NCBI GenBank assembly: GCA_012965485.1
Contig: DTSF01000352.1
Coordinates: 1-14,930, forward strand
Length of the DNA: 14,930 nucleotides
Source of the DNA: Dehalococcoidia bacterium
GTDB lineage: Bacteria; Chloroflexota; Dehalococcoidia; SAR202; UBA826
Direction of reading: 5' to 3'
Shown here: one piece after another, positions 1-6,547 of the stretch
How positions within the stretch are numbered: the first letter of the stretch is position 1
How the letters are laid out: every line of letters begins with the position of its first letter
The notes under the pieces: generated by a model
What the model was told of the DNA's origin: nothing
Database searches by the model: none
Seen by the model: the letters and a program-made list of their open reading frames with translations, nothing else
Made by a program: the position numbers and the translations under genes

Positions 1-304
1 AGAATGTGGATATTTTTCACAGGCGGAATGGCTGAATTCGATGGGGTTAGATAATTTGCTTCGTAAGATGAGGACAGACGGTCTAGAAAATAGAAAGACC
101 ATCAGCTTGATATCAGGACTGAACAATATTTCTGGATTGGGAGGATTCAAAGTTTTAATACAAGGCAGAAATGTAAAACATGTTGATGTCAGAGATTTAA
201 ATTCAGATGTTTTTTGGCCCCAAGGGCTAGAATTTCCTCAGGTCAAAAATGTTCATATGGCGAATGATAGACAGCCGGAACCTTGGGAGACTAACTTCTT
301 TTAG
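1..304 (+). CDS. MidA/NDUFAF7-like SAM-dependent methyltransferase, C-terminal part (5' partial)
   Basis: The frame is open from base 2 with no stop before TAG at 302-304, so this is the tail of a gene entering from the left. The internal ATG at 41 is probably not its start. About 100 residues are visible. They resemble the C-terminus of the MidA/NDUFAF7 (DUF185) class I methyltransferases: a QAEWLNSMGL segment (family pattern Q..FL..MGI), a short helical stretch, then GLGGFKVLIQGRNV, matching the family's closing MGE.FKVL strand. The SAM-binding core lies outside the window, so activity cannot be judged. NDUFAF7 methylates an arginine of a complex I subunit; the substrate of bacterial homologues is not inferable here. 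The 3' end overlaps the convergent tRNA methyltransferase gene by 14 bases. The family call rests on the C-terminal pattern alone. Confidence 0.7.
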   Translation, partial: ECGYFSQAEWLNSMGLDNLLRKMRTDGLENRKTISLISGLNNISGLGGFKVLIQGRNVKHVDVRDLNSDVFWPQGLEFPQVKNVHMANDRQPEPWETNFF

Positions 305-1097
305 GTCTTGGAACACATTTTCGTGTGGTGGTTATGAAACCGGTATGTGCAATCATTCGATGAGAGGGTCTCATTGTACGTCCAGAAATATCCCAGGATC
401 TTTCCATTATTTCAATGGTGCTAATTAAGGAAAACTCTGGGTGTTTTTTTAGTTTTTCAACCAGATCTGAAACTTGAGATATATTTGGCAGAAATGATAG
501 GAATGTACCACCGAGTTTCAGACACTGTGCCGCTGAACCAACGGCATTCCAAGGCTCTGGTAGGTCCAAGATTAGACTATCAACGTTATGATGGGGTATT
601 GCCTCAGATACGTCTCCAATGTGAAAGGACACATTGTTGTAATCAGGGTTGTAGTTTTGTAGATTGGATTTGGCCGTTAAAGACATATCTTGCCTTATAT
701 CATAACTATCTACATGACCATTTTCTCCTACCAACTCAGATAAGGTGATTGTAAGAGAACCGGAACCTGAGCCGGCCTCGACGACTTTGGCGCCAGGGAA
801 AATATTGGAATACGTAGTTATAGATCCTTGATCTTTAGGATATACAACCGTGGCCACTCGTGGCATATTCAGGGTGTATTGAAATCTTGTGGGTTTAAAA
901 GCTAGGAGTAAATGGCCGGTGGTGGTAGGTAACCAGCTTCCTTCAAATTTACCTATTATTTCCGAATGGTTTAAGTTTCCAATATGAGACTCAAATTGGT
1001 CCGATTCTTGTAAATGGACCATATACTCCCTAGAACGCCTGTCATATAAGACAGCGAAGTCCCCAGCTTGAAATATTTGCTTATTAAAACTTTCCAT
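291..1097 (-). CDS. trmI: tRNA (adenine-N1)-methyltransferase, TrmI/GCD14 family
   Basis: The 268-residue protein matches the TrmI family over its whole length. The N-terminal small domain carries SHIGNLNHSEIIG (37-49), the family's H-x-(D/E)-(I/L)-IG pattern. VVYPKD (84-89) precedes the Rossmann core, whose SAM-binding motif is VVEAGSGSGSLT (105-116). Later come SYDIR (131-135), LDLPEPW (177-183) with the active-site aspartate D178, and the C-terminal family signature RPSHRMIAHTGF (243-254). TrmI-type enzymes form m1A58 in the T-loop of tRNAs using S-adenosylmethionine; bacterial members are homotetramers. It is the last gene of the LLM oxidoreductase - peroxiredoxin - trmI series, starting 16 bases after the peroxiredoxin stop. 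No strong Shine-Dalgarno precedes ATG at 1095-1097, which suggests translation coupled to the gene upstream. Confidence 0.92.
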   Translation of the reverse strand: MESFNKQIFQAGDFAVLYDRRSREYMVHLQESDQFESHIGNLNHSEIIGKFEGSWLPTTTGHLLLAFKPTRFQYTLNMPRVATVVYPKDQGSITTYSNIFPGAKVVEAGSGSGSLTITLSELVGENGHVDSYDIRQDMSLTAKSNLQNYNPDYNNVSFHIGDVSEAIPHHNVDSLILDLPEPWNAVGSAAQCLKLGGTFLSFLPNISQVSDLVEKLKKHPEFSLISTIEIMERSWDISGRTMRPSHRMIAHTGFITTTRKCVPRPKRS

Positions 1098-1113
1098 CGA
1101 AGGTAGTGGGATT

Positions 1114-1572
1114 TTAAAGGGCTTTAACGATCTCCAGAACGTCTATCGGATTTAAGTCGGTAGCTGCACGATAGACGTTGCTAAATTGAATAACACCTTT
1201 CTTATCAACCACAATTATAGCTCTCTGTGGCGTACCCCTGTTTTCATCAAAAACCCCGTAAGAATCCGACACCTCCCCGTGAGGATAGAAATCTGACAAG
1301 ATTGGGTAGGGTATACCACCCAAGGACCCTGAAAATGCCGTTTGGGCAGCCTTGGAATCGCAGCTAATACCCAGAACCTGGGTATCTACTTCTTCAAATG
1401 CAATATTGTGCATTCTGAAAGAAGAAACTTGGTGGGTTCAACCGCCTGTAAAGGAATATATATGAAAATAAAGAACTACATTCTTTTCTCCTTGAAATGA
1501 ACTTAATGTCACCGGCTCCCCAGAATGGGCAGTAAGGGTGAAGTCTGGGGCTTTATCGCCGACAGATAACAT
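1114..1572 (-). CDS. Selenocysteine-containing peroxiredoxin (AhpE/1-Cys-like) with in-frame TGA at the peroxidatic position
   Basis: Read from ATG at 1570-1572 to TAA at 1114-1116, this frame gives 152 residues, the normal length of an AhpE-type peroxiredoxin, if TGA at 1438-1440 is decoded as selenocysteine (Sec45). The ATG has a good Shine-Dalgarno (AAGGAG, about 6 bases upstream). Residues 1-13 (MLSVGDKAPDFTL) are the classic peroxiredoxin start. Then come VVLYFHIYSFTGG (32-44), Sec45 and THQVSSFR (46-53), so the TGA occupies the C of the T-x-x-C active site. After it the fold continues normally: VLGISCDS (66-73), GGIPYPILSDF, PHGEVSDSYGVF, RAIIVVDKKGVI and a final helix. Peroxiredoxins reduce peroxides through this residue. 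Cys71 is the only cysteine. No typical C-terminal resolving Cys is visible, so a thioredoxin-like or thiol reductant is likely. A Met codon at 1411-1413 would give only the last 99 residues, without the active site. It lies 30 bases after the LLM gene and 16 before trmI. Selenoprotein peroxiredoxins are a known family. The alternatives are a recent nonsense mutation or a sequencing error. Confidence 0.85.
1389..1424 (-). promoter_or_regulatory. Candidate bacterial SECIS hairpin just after the Sec TGA
   Basis: On the coding (minus) strand a long hairpin starts 13 bases after the TGA. The lower stem pairs CUUC-UUUCA with UGAAGAAG (eight to nine pairs with one bulged U). After a bulged G, the upper stem pairs AAUGC with GCAUU around an 8-base loop, ACAAUAUU. 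The apical loop begins about 28 bases after the TGA, inside the window expected for bacterial SECIS elements, which lie within the coding sequence directly downstream of UGA and bind SelB. The bulged U on the 5' arm recalls the E. coli fdhF element. Against it, the most stable loop I can draw by hand has no G in its first two positions, which the usual bacterial consensus wants. Stability was not computed. Confidence 0.6.
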
Positions 1573-1602
1573 AAATCTCTCCTTATTATGGGGTTTGTTT
1601 AT

Positions 1603-2472
1603 TTAAGAATCCTTAGCTATTTCAATAAAATTGGAAAGTGACTCAAGGTGTTCTTGTGGGAATTGGAGCCCCAGGTTCATGGTATTTACAGAAACATGAG
1701 TAGCACCTAACTGGCCCCATGCAAAGAAACTTTTCTGGATCTCAGTATTAGTCATGTTAAGGGAAATGCGGCCTTCTATTCCTATGTCTTCCATAGATCT
1801 GTTATTGGACTCTAAATATTGATTAAGCCGTTCAAAATTGAGTTTGTTTTCATCGGTTGGCGAACCTTGAGGAAGCCACCCGTCTCCAATTTTAGCTACT
1901 CTACGCAAAACAGGGTTTGCCATTCCTCCAAACCAAATAGGGATTGATTTTCTTGGCGGTAAAGGGTTCAAACCGGCATCTGTGACGATATGGTGATCCC
2001 CTTTAAATGTGACTAAATCGTCTGCCCATAATTTTCTTAGTAGATTTATTTGTTCTTCCGATCGTTTACCACGGTTATGGAAATTTTCTCCAAGTGCTTC
2101 ATATTCGACTTGATTCCAACCTGTTCCGATTCCTAGTCGCAATCGACCTCCCGATAGGACATCAAGTGTCGCTGATTGCTTGGCAAAAAGAGCTGTCTGT
2201 CTTTGCGGCAGAATAATTACTCCGGTGGCCAATTCTAGGTGTTTTGAAATTCCTGCCACATAACTGTAGAAGGTGATTGGTTCATAGAATGAATCAGTAT
2301 GCTGATAAGCCCCGACCCATCCAGGGCGGCTTGATGCGTTTGCACCCAGCACATGGTCAAAAGCCAAGATGTGGTCGAACCCCAAGGCTTCTACACTTTG
2401 GACATATTCCTTTATCGCTGCTACATCCGTACCAGCCTCAGTTTGAGGGAAAACAGCTCCAATACGCATCAT
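1603..2472 (-). CDS. LLM-class (luciferase-like) flavin/F420-dependent oxidoreductase
   Basis: The 289-residue protein is a bacterial-luciferase-like TIM barrel of the kind often annotated as probable F420-dependent oxidoreductase. Support: start MMRIGAVFPQTE; ALGFDHILAFDHVLG (29-43); FYEPITFYSYVAG, then LELATGVIILPQRQTALFAKQSATLDVLSGGRL..GIGTGWN as separate conserved blocks (79-120), the last being the phosphate-binding region; EEQINLLRKLW (139-149); and PIWFGGMANPVLRRVAKIGDGWLP (178-201 region). The family transfers hydride with FMN or F420; the substrate cannot be predicted. Start: two consecutive ATG codons (2467-2472), with AGGA about seven bases upstream of the first. It is the first gene of the minus-strand series leading into the selenocysteine peroxiredoxin 30 bases downstream, and it diverges from the amidohydrolase gene across an 82-base gap. 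Confidence 0.88.
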   Translation of the reverse strand: MMRIGAVFPQTEAGTDVAAIKEYVQSVEALGFDHILAFDHVLGANASSRPGWVGAYQHTDSFYEPITFYSYVAGISKHLELATGVIILPQRQTALFAKQSATLDVLSGGRLRLGIGTGWNQVEYEALGENFHNRGKRSEEQINLLRKLWADDLVTFKGDHHIVTDAGLNPLPPRKSIPIWFGGMANPVLRRVAKIGDGWLPQGSPTDENKLNFERLNQYLESNNRSMEDIGIEGRISLNMTNTEIQKSFFAWGQLGATHVSVNTMNLGLQFPQEHLESLSNFIEIAKDS

Positions 2473-2513
2473 AATATTCCTAATTCTGTTGGGTTTCTAA
2501 ATGGTAGTTTACT

Positions 2514-2530
2514 ATATATGCAACATATAT
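2514..2530. promoter_or_regulatory. Short palindrome between divergent genes (possible operator)
   Basis: ATATATG and CATATAT form a perfect 7-base inverted repeat around CAA, in the 82-base gap between the divergent LLM oxidoreductase and amidohydrolase genes. Its position would suit a regulator controlling one or both genes. The arms are low-complexity AT, so chance is a serious alternative. Confidence 0.25.
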
Positions 2531-2554
2531 TGCCTTTGCAGGGTTCGTGAATTT

Positions 2555-3979
2555 ATGGATGAAAATCATTTGGTGTTGAGAGGCGGAAGGATAATAGATC
2601 CTGCCAATAACTTTGATGAGATCGCTGATATTGTCATCAGGCGTGGGAAAATACACCGTATTTGTGAAACTAGAGTCGAGAGTTTAGGTGCAAGTATCGT
2701 AGACCTGAAAGGGAAATGGGTTATACCTGGCCAGATTGACACTCATGCTCACGTCGCTGGTATTTCCAGAACGGTAGATCCTTCTTTGGGATATGGAATG
2801 TTGGCAAAAGCAGGCACCACGACTGTTGTGGATATGGGTGGTACAGGAAAAAATTTAATCGACGGTATTAAACGAAATGGAGCTGGACTGAATGTTGCTG
2901 GCCAGTTTGCTTTGATTCCCGGACTTACGATTCCATCTGATAATCCTTCAAGGGGAGAAATAGCCAGTACAATTTCCGATGCCTTGAGGCAAGGTTGCAT
3001 AGGAGTAAAAATGTTAGGCGGCTACCACCCTTTCTCTCAGGAAACCACATCGGAAATTATTAGAGAATCGAATTCTCAGGGGGCATATGTGGCATTTCAT
3101 GTTGGCTCCAAGGATTCAGGTAGTCATCTAGGAGGATTGCGGGAGATACCAGATATTTTAGGTCAAGGAAGATTGCATATATGTCATGTCAACTCTTATT
3201 GCAGGGGGGTTGTAAAAGATTCAGTGGATGAGTGCAAGGAAGCAATTAAGCTTCTTGGCTCCCTGAAAGGCCAGATAAATACTGAGGTTTATCATGCTGT
3301 GGCAAACGGTACGAATGGGGCCTGTGATAAAGACGGGAATGTAATAGCAAACGTACCTAGAAACTGTTTGGTGTCAAGAGGCTTTGAACCGACTATAGAT
3401 GGGATGAGGGAAGCGATAATGGATGGGTATGCATCTGTCATCAGTGTTAAAAGAGGGGCAATATCGTACATAAAAGGCAAAGAGGCTTTAGGTATATACA
3501 ACAAATCGAAGACCATGGTGGGGATGAGTTTCCCTGTTAATTTACCTGGTTCGGCTTTTCATTTGACGACGGAAAAAGATAGTGCTGGTGATTTTGTAGT
3601 GGATGCGATCAGCACGGATGGAGGCTTCCATCCTCGAAATGTGGCTATCCAAACTACTATGGCCCTAGTCCGATTTGGTGCACTTACTCCTATGGAAATG
3701 GCTAACAAGTTATCTTGGACCCCTTCCAGAATGGTGGGACTGTTGAACAAGGGCCATTTTTCTCAAGGAGCCGATGCAGATATTACAGTGGTAGACCCCC
3801 ATTCAGGAGAACCAGTAATGTCTTTCGTGGATGGGGATCCAATAATGATTAATGGTGAGGTGATCGGCAAGGGGGGGCGGATTTTGGTAACTGTAGCAGC
3901 AGAGCGTACGATGTCTGACAGTGGGGTGAAATACCAAGTTATTGATTTGGCCGAAAGTAAGTTGTATCAAAATTACTAG
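2555..3979 (+). CDS. Metal-dependent amidohydrolase (dihydroorotase/hydantoinase/N-acyl-D-aminoacylase-like)
   Basis: The 474-residue protein shows the amidohydrolase-superfamily order. The N-terminal beta-sandwich begins LVLRGGRIIDPANN (6-19). WVIPGQIDTHAHV (55-67) carries the metal-binding His64-x-His66. GCIGVKMLGG (147-156) has Lys152, which may be the carbamylated bridging lysine. FHVGS (181-185) and LHICHVNSYC (207-216) supply the later histidines, and DAISTDGG (350-357) the catalytic Asp355. The chain returns to the sandwich at GADADITVVDP (405-415). Such enzymes hydrolyse cyclic amides, ureides or N-acyl amino acids; the substrate is not readable from sequence. An in-frame ATG at 2501 would add 18 residues (VVYYICNIYCLCRV) unlike any family start and lying in the divergent promoter region, so ATG at 2555 is preferred, though its Shine-Dalgarno is weak. 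It faces the PPOX gene tail to tail with 10 bases between. Confidence 0.85.
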   Translation: MDENHLVLRGGRIIDPANNFDEIADIVIRRGKIHRICETRVESLGASIVDLKGKWVIPGQIDTHAHVAGISRTVDPSLGYGMLAKAGTTTVVDMGGTGKNLIDGIKRNGAGLNVAGQFALIPGLTIPSDNPSRGEIASTISDALRQGCIGVKMLGGYHPFSQETTSEIIRESNSQGAYVAFHVGSKDSGSHLGGLREIPDILGQGRLHICHVNSYCRGVVKDSVDECKEAIKLLGSLKGQINTEVYHAVANGTNGACDKDGNVIANVPRNCLVSRGFEPTIDGMREAIMDGYASVISVKRGAISYIKGKEALGIYNKSKTMVGMSFPVNLPGSAFHLTTEKDSAGDFVVDAISTDGGFHPRNVAIQTTMALVRFGALTPMEMANKLSWTPSRMVGLLNKGHFSQGADADITVVDPHSGEPVMSFVDGDPIMINGEVIGKGGRILVTVAAERTMSDSGVKYQVIDLAESKLYQNY

Positions 3980-3989
3980 CGGGTGGTAT

Positions 3990-4386
3990 TTAACTTCCCG
4001 TTATCGTGGTTGGGTTTATCACGACTATTAACCTTGTCTCTTGACTGTTGTGACCTTGGTAAATTTGGTCCCCCGTATATTTTTTTGCCAGCACATTTAT
4101 GTGGTCTGTTGCACCTAATTCGGTGATGTCAGATACAAGGCCTGAGATATTTACAACCCTAGAATACGGGTTCGTAGGATCAAACACTTCAATCGCTACA
4201 CGTGCGTCTTTTTTTATATTGTGGGTTTTCAGTTTACCAGTGGCTGTATTGACCAGAATGTTTTTCCCGTCAGTGTCTACCCACACAGGGGATATTTTTG
4301 GTGAGCCGGTTTCCATCAAAGTAACAAATTGAGCAATATGAGGTTCCAATAATAATCCCACCTGTTTTTTTTGATAGAGATGGCAT
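3990..4386 (-). CDS. PPOX-class probable F420-dependent protein, with a +1 frameshift at an A8 run
   Basis: The body (123 residues from a GTG at 4361) matches the PPOX/Rv1155-like split-barrel family: PHIAQFVTLMETGSPKISPV, WVDTDGKNILVNTATGKLK, HNIKKDARVAIEV, DPTNPYSRVVNISGLV, and IDRLAKKY-like INVLAKKYTGD. Members bind F420 or flavin and reduce small substrates. The GTG has no Shine-Dalgarno. An ATG at 4384-4386 has a good one (AAAGGA, about 5 bases upstream) and lies 9 bases after the TypA stop. It encodes MPSLSKK, a normal family start, but runs out of frame at eight consecutive A (complement of 4365-4372). Dropping one A joins MPSLSKK to QVGLLLEPHIAQ in frame, giving about 131 residues. 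So the gene is either frameshifted by an indel, misread in the homopolymer, or expressed through slippage on A8. The family call is firm; the start is the inferred part. Confidence 0.8.
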
Positions 4387-4395
4387 TTGATTCCT

Positions 4396-6234
4396 TTAGT
4401 CTTTGTTGGGTTTTTGGGCCCGTTTTAGCTGACGAAGCCGGGCTTCTCCCGAAAGAATTCTTTTTCGGAGCCTGAGACTTTCAGGGGTAATTTCAATTAA
4501 CTCATCTTCAGAGATAATGTCCAGAGATTCCTCTAGTGAAAGTGTTTGCGGCTTTATTAGTTTGGTAGCTATATCAGATGTTGAAGATCGTACATTGGTT
4601 AGTTTCTTCTCTTTACACACATTAACAACTAAATCTGAAGATCTGGAGTTTAAACCGACTATCATACCCTCATAAACTTGAATACCACTATCTATGAGGT
4701 TTTTTCCGCGTTCTTGAGAATTAATAAGCCCGTAGGCTACTGATTCTCCTGCGACTGAAGCTACAAGAAATCCTTGATTTGACCGTCTAACTTTTCCTTC
4801 TTTTTTTCTGTATTCGGCGAAACGGCTAGACATTATCCCGTCGCCATGGGTCGCATTTTGGAAAAAAGATCTAAACCCAATAAGACCTCTCGTTGGGACC
4901 AAAAATGTTAATCTAAGGGTTCCGTGGCCGTCGTTCACAACGTCCTCTAACAACCCTAATCTGCGGTTTAAATTCTCAGTCAATACCCCGTAGTAGTCTT
5001 CATTTGTTTCGACATGTAAATATTCGAAAGGCTCGTGAAGGCGACCGTCAATTGTTTTAAGTATCGGCTGCGCCTGTGATACTTGAAATTCGTACCCTTC
5101 TCTTCGCATGGTTTCAGCGAGAACTGACAAATGCAATTCCCCTCTGCCGCTGACATTAAACTCATCCGCATTTTCAGTCTGTCCTACCCGCAGCCCGACA
5201 TTTGTACGTAGCTCTTCCCTGAGTCTTTTTAAGAGTTCCCTTGAGGTGTGGTGCATTCCTTCCTTGCCCATGAAAGGCGAGGTATTGACACCGAAGGTCA
5301 TTTTTACTGTGGGTTCGTCAATCTTGATTGGAGGTAGGGGATGGGGGTTGCTGGGATCAGAAATTGTATCTCCTATGTTTACTTCAGATAATCCAGTGAT
5401 AGCGACAATTTCACCAGGGCCTGCTCTGTCGATTTTACTTCTTTTCATTCCGTCATATATAAAAGTGGTTTCAATTATGTGATTAGAAACTTCACCATCA
5501 GGTGAAATCAACAAGGCAGGTGATTTGTTGGATACACTTCCACGGGATATTTTTCCTATCGCTATTTGGCCCGCGTAGTCATCATGGTCCAATGCGGTAA
5601 CCAATATTTGCAAGGGGTCATCCGGATTTCCTGATGGTGGTGGTACTTCATTAACTATCATATCTATTAAAGGGCTGATATCGGTAGGGGTATCCCCCAT
5701 ATTTTCAATGGCATATCCGTCCCTGGCGGAAGCAAAAAGAACCGGATATTCCAACTGCGATTCCTTTGTTGCCAATTCTAAAAACAAATCGTCAACTTCT
5801 GCATGCACTTCCTGTGGCCTGCATTCAGGTCGATCTATTTTGTTGATAACCACTATCGGGGTTAGCCCGTAGGTCAGTGCTTGCTGAAGAACGTATTTGG
5901 TCTGTGGCATTGGCCCGTCCACAGCATCCACAAGGAGAATACATCCGTCGGCCATATTCATTACTCTTTCTACTTCCCCACTGAAATCGGCGTGGCCAGG
6001 GGTGTCTATGATATTTATTTTGGTGCCGTGATACATGATTGAAGTATTCTTGGCTAATATGGTAATTCCCTTTTCTTTTTCAAGTGGATTACTGTCCATT
6101 ATTAATTCACCAGGGTCTTCACGCTCAGTGAAAATGTTGTTTTGCTTCAGGAAAGCATCTACAAGTGTAGTTTTACCATGATCAACATGAGCAATTATGG
6201 TGATATTTCTAATTTTTTCGGATGGGATCATCAT
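4396..6234 (-). CDS. typA: Translational GTPase TypA/BipA
   Basis: The roughly 612-residue protein is a full-length TypA/BipA, an EF-G-like ribosome-binding GTPase involved in 50S assembly and stress or cold adaptation. The GTPase motifs are all present: AHVDHGKTT (15-23, P-loop), KGITILAKNT (switch I), DTPGHADF (G3), NKIDRPECRP (G4) and ASARDGYA (G5). Downstream lie the beta-barrel domain (VTALDHDDYAGQIAIGKI), the EF-G-III/V-like domains (VSGRGELHLSVLAETMRREGYE, split by the usual spacing), and the TypA-specific C-terminal domain (TRGLIGFRS, NSQERG, and a basic tail of the RKRILSGEARLRQLKR type). Start: AAAGGA lies 9 bases before ATG at 6232-6234. An upstream TTG at 6240 would add two residues and sits too close to the same Shine-Dalgarno. 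The stop is 9 bases from the next gene's ATG, whose Shine-Dalgarno overlaps it, so the two are probably translated together. Confidence 0.97.
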   Translation of the reverse strand: MMIPSEKIRNITIIAHVDHGKTTLVDAFLKQNNIFTEREDPGELIMDSNPLEKEKGITILAKNTSIMYHGTKINIIDTPGHADFSGEVERVMNMADGCILLVDAVDGPMPQTKYVLQQALTYGLTPIVVINKIDRPECRPQEVHAEVDDLFLELATKESQLEYPVLFASARDGYAIENMGDTPTDISPLIDMIVNEVPPPSGNPDDPLQILVTALDHDDYAGQIAIGKISRGSVSNKSPALLISPDGEVSNHIIETTFIYDGMKRSKIDRAGPGEIVAITGLSEVNIGDTISDPSNPHPLPPIKIDEPTVKMTFGVNTSPFMGKEGMHHTSRELLKRLREELRTNVGLRVGQTENADEFNVSGRGELHLSVLAETMRREGYEFQVSQAQPILKTIDGRLHEPFEYLHVETNEDYYGVLTENLNRRLGLLEDVVNDGHGTLRLTFLVPTRGLIGFRSFFQNATHGDGIMSSRFAEYRKKEGKVRRSNQGFLVASVAGESVAYGLINSQERGKNLIDSGIQVYEGMIVGLNSRSSDLVVNVCKEKKLTNVRSSTSDIATKLIKPQTLSLEESLDIISEDELIEITPESLRLRKRILSGEARLRQLKRAQKPNKD

Positions 6235-6321
6235 CGACAAAGGTCCTTTACAAAACTATTTACACATCAATGATCTCATATCAATGACTAAATGCAGAGG
6301 AAATATCAAACTGGTTAGGGG

Positions 6322-6402
6322 TTAATTTATCTGAGGCAAAGTAAAATTGAGCTTGTATCAGATATTTTTGAGACCAGTCAAAAAAAGAAGGAGATAAATT
6401 AA
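6322..6402. repeat. 11-base inverted repeat abutting the tRNA 3' end
   Basis: TTAATTTATCT at 6322-6332 and AGATAAATTAA at 6392-6402 are perfect reverse complements separated by 59 bases. The right arm directly adjoins the encoded CCA of the tRNA. In the tRNA transcript the arms would frame the 3' trailer, which also holds a run of seven U. It could be a processing or termination structure, or a chance match in AT-rich sequence. Confidence 0.35.
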
Positions 6403-6477
6403 TGGAGCCAACGGTCGGGATTGAACCGACGACCTGCTCTTTACGAAAGAGCTGCTCTACCACTGAGCTACGTTGGC
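6403..6477 (-). tRNA. tRNA-Thr (anticodon CGT)
   Basis: The minus strand folds into a complete cloverleaf. The 7-base acceptor stem is GCCAACG with CGTTGGC. The D-arm is GCTC-AGTGGTA-GAGC, and the anticodon arm GCTCT-TTCGTAA-AGAGC has anticodon CGT (complement of 6443-6445), reading ACG threonine codons. The variable loop is short, the T-arm is GTCGG-TTCGATT-CCGAC, and CCA is encoded. The overall sequence closely resembles bacterial tRNA-Thr(CGU). The base before CCA is U, whereas the E. coli threonine tRNAs have A; this may be lineage-specific. It lies upstream of typA on the same strand. Confidence 0.97.
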
Positions 6478-6502
6478 ATATGATTTGAGCATTTATAATT
6501 TT

Positions 6503-6508
6503 ATTATA
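6503..6508 (-). promoter_or_regulatory. Candidate -10 box for tRNA-Thr
   Basis: The minus strand has an exact TATAAT here, about 25 bases upstream of the tRNA 5' end, which would put initiation some 18-20 bases before the mature tRNA. No good -35 box is found at 17 bases; the nearest TTG-containing hexamer, TTGTTT, is about 21 bases away. A second TATAAT lies on the plus strand at 6494-6499, so the stretch may serve both directions. Confidence 0.35.
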
Positions 6509-6547
6509 TGTTTTAATTCTAATGAATAGAAACAAGTAGGAGATGCC

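Noticed and set aside
485..748. Plus-strand reading frame inside trmI
   Set aside because: It is antisense to a well-recognised gene and has no domain or ribosome binding site.
1114..1413. A stand-alone 99-residue peroxiredoxin-like gene starting at the Met at 1411-1413
   Set aside because: It would lack the N-terminal third and the active site and has no Shine-Dalgarno. The same frame continues upstream through TGA to a proper start at 1572.
1438..1440. TGA as a pseudogene-making nonsense mutation in the peroxiredoxin
   Set aside because: Cannot be fully excluded, but it coincides exactly with the catalytic cysteine codon, no other damage is visible, and a hairpin follows at SECIS distance.
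2501..2554. Upstream ATG of the amidohydrolase at 2501
   Set aside because: The added residues do not resemble the family and run through the palindrome and promoter region; ATG at 2555 begins the normal family N-terminus.
3977..4012. Possible bidirectional terminator between the amidohydrolase and PPOX genes
   Set aside because: Only a 4-base CGGG/CCCG pairing with a 12-base loop and no T-run could be found.
5108..5482. 124-codon plus-strand reading frame inside typA
   Set aside because: It is an antisense shadow of typA, with the low-complexity Ser/Pro/Leu composition such shadows show.
6281..6535. Minus-strand reading frame of 84 codons
   Set aside because: It covers the tRNA-Thr gene and its flanks and has no protein features.
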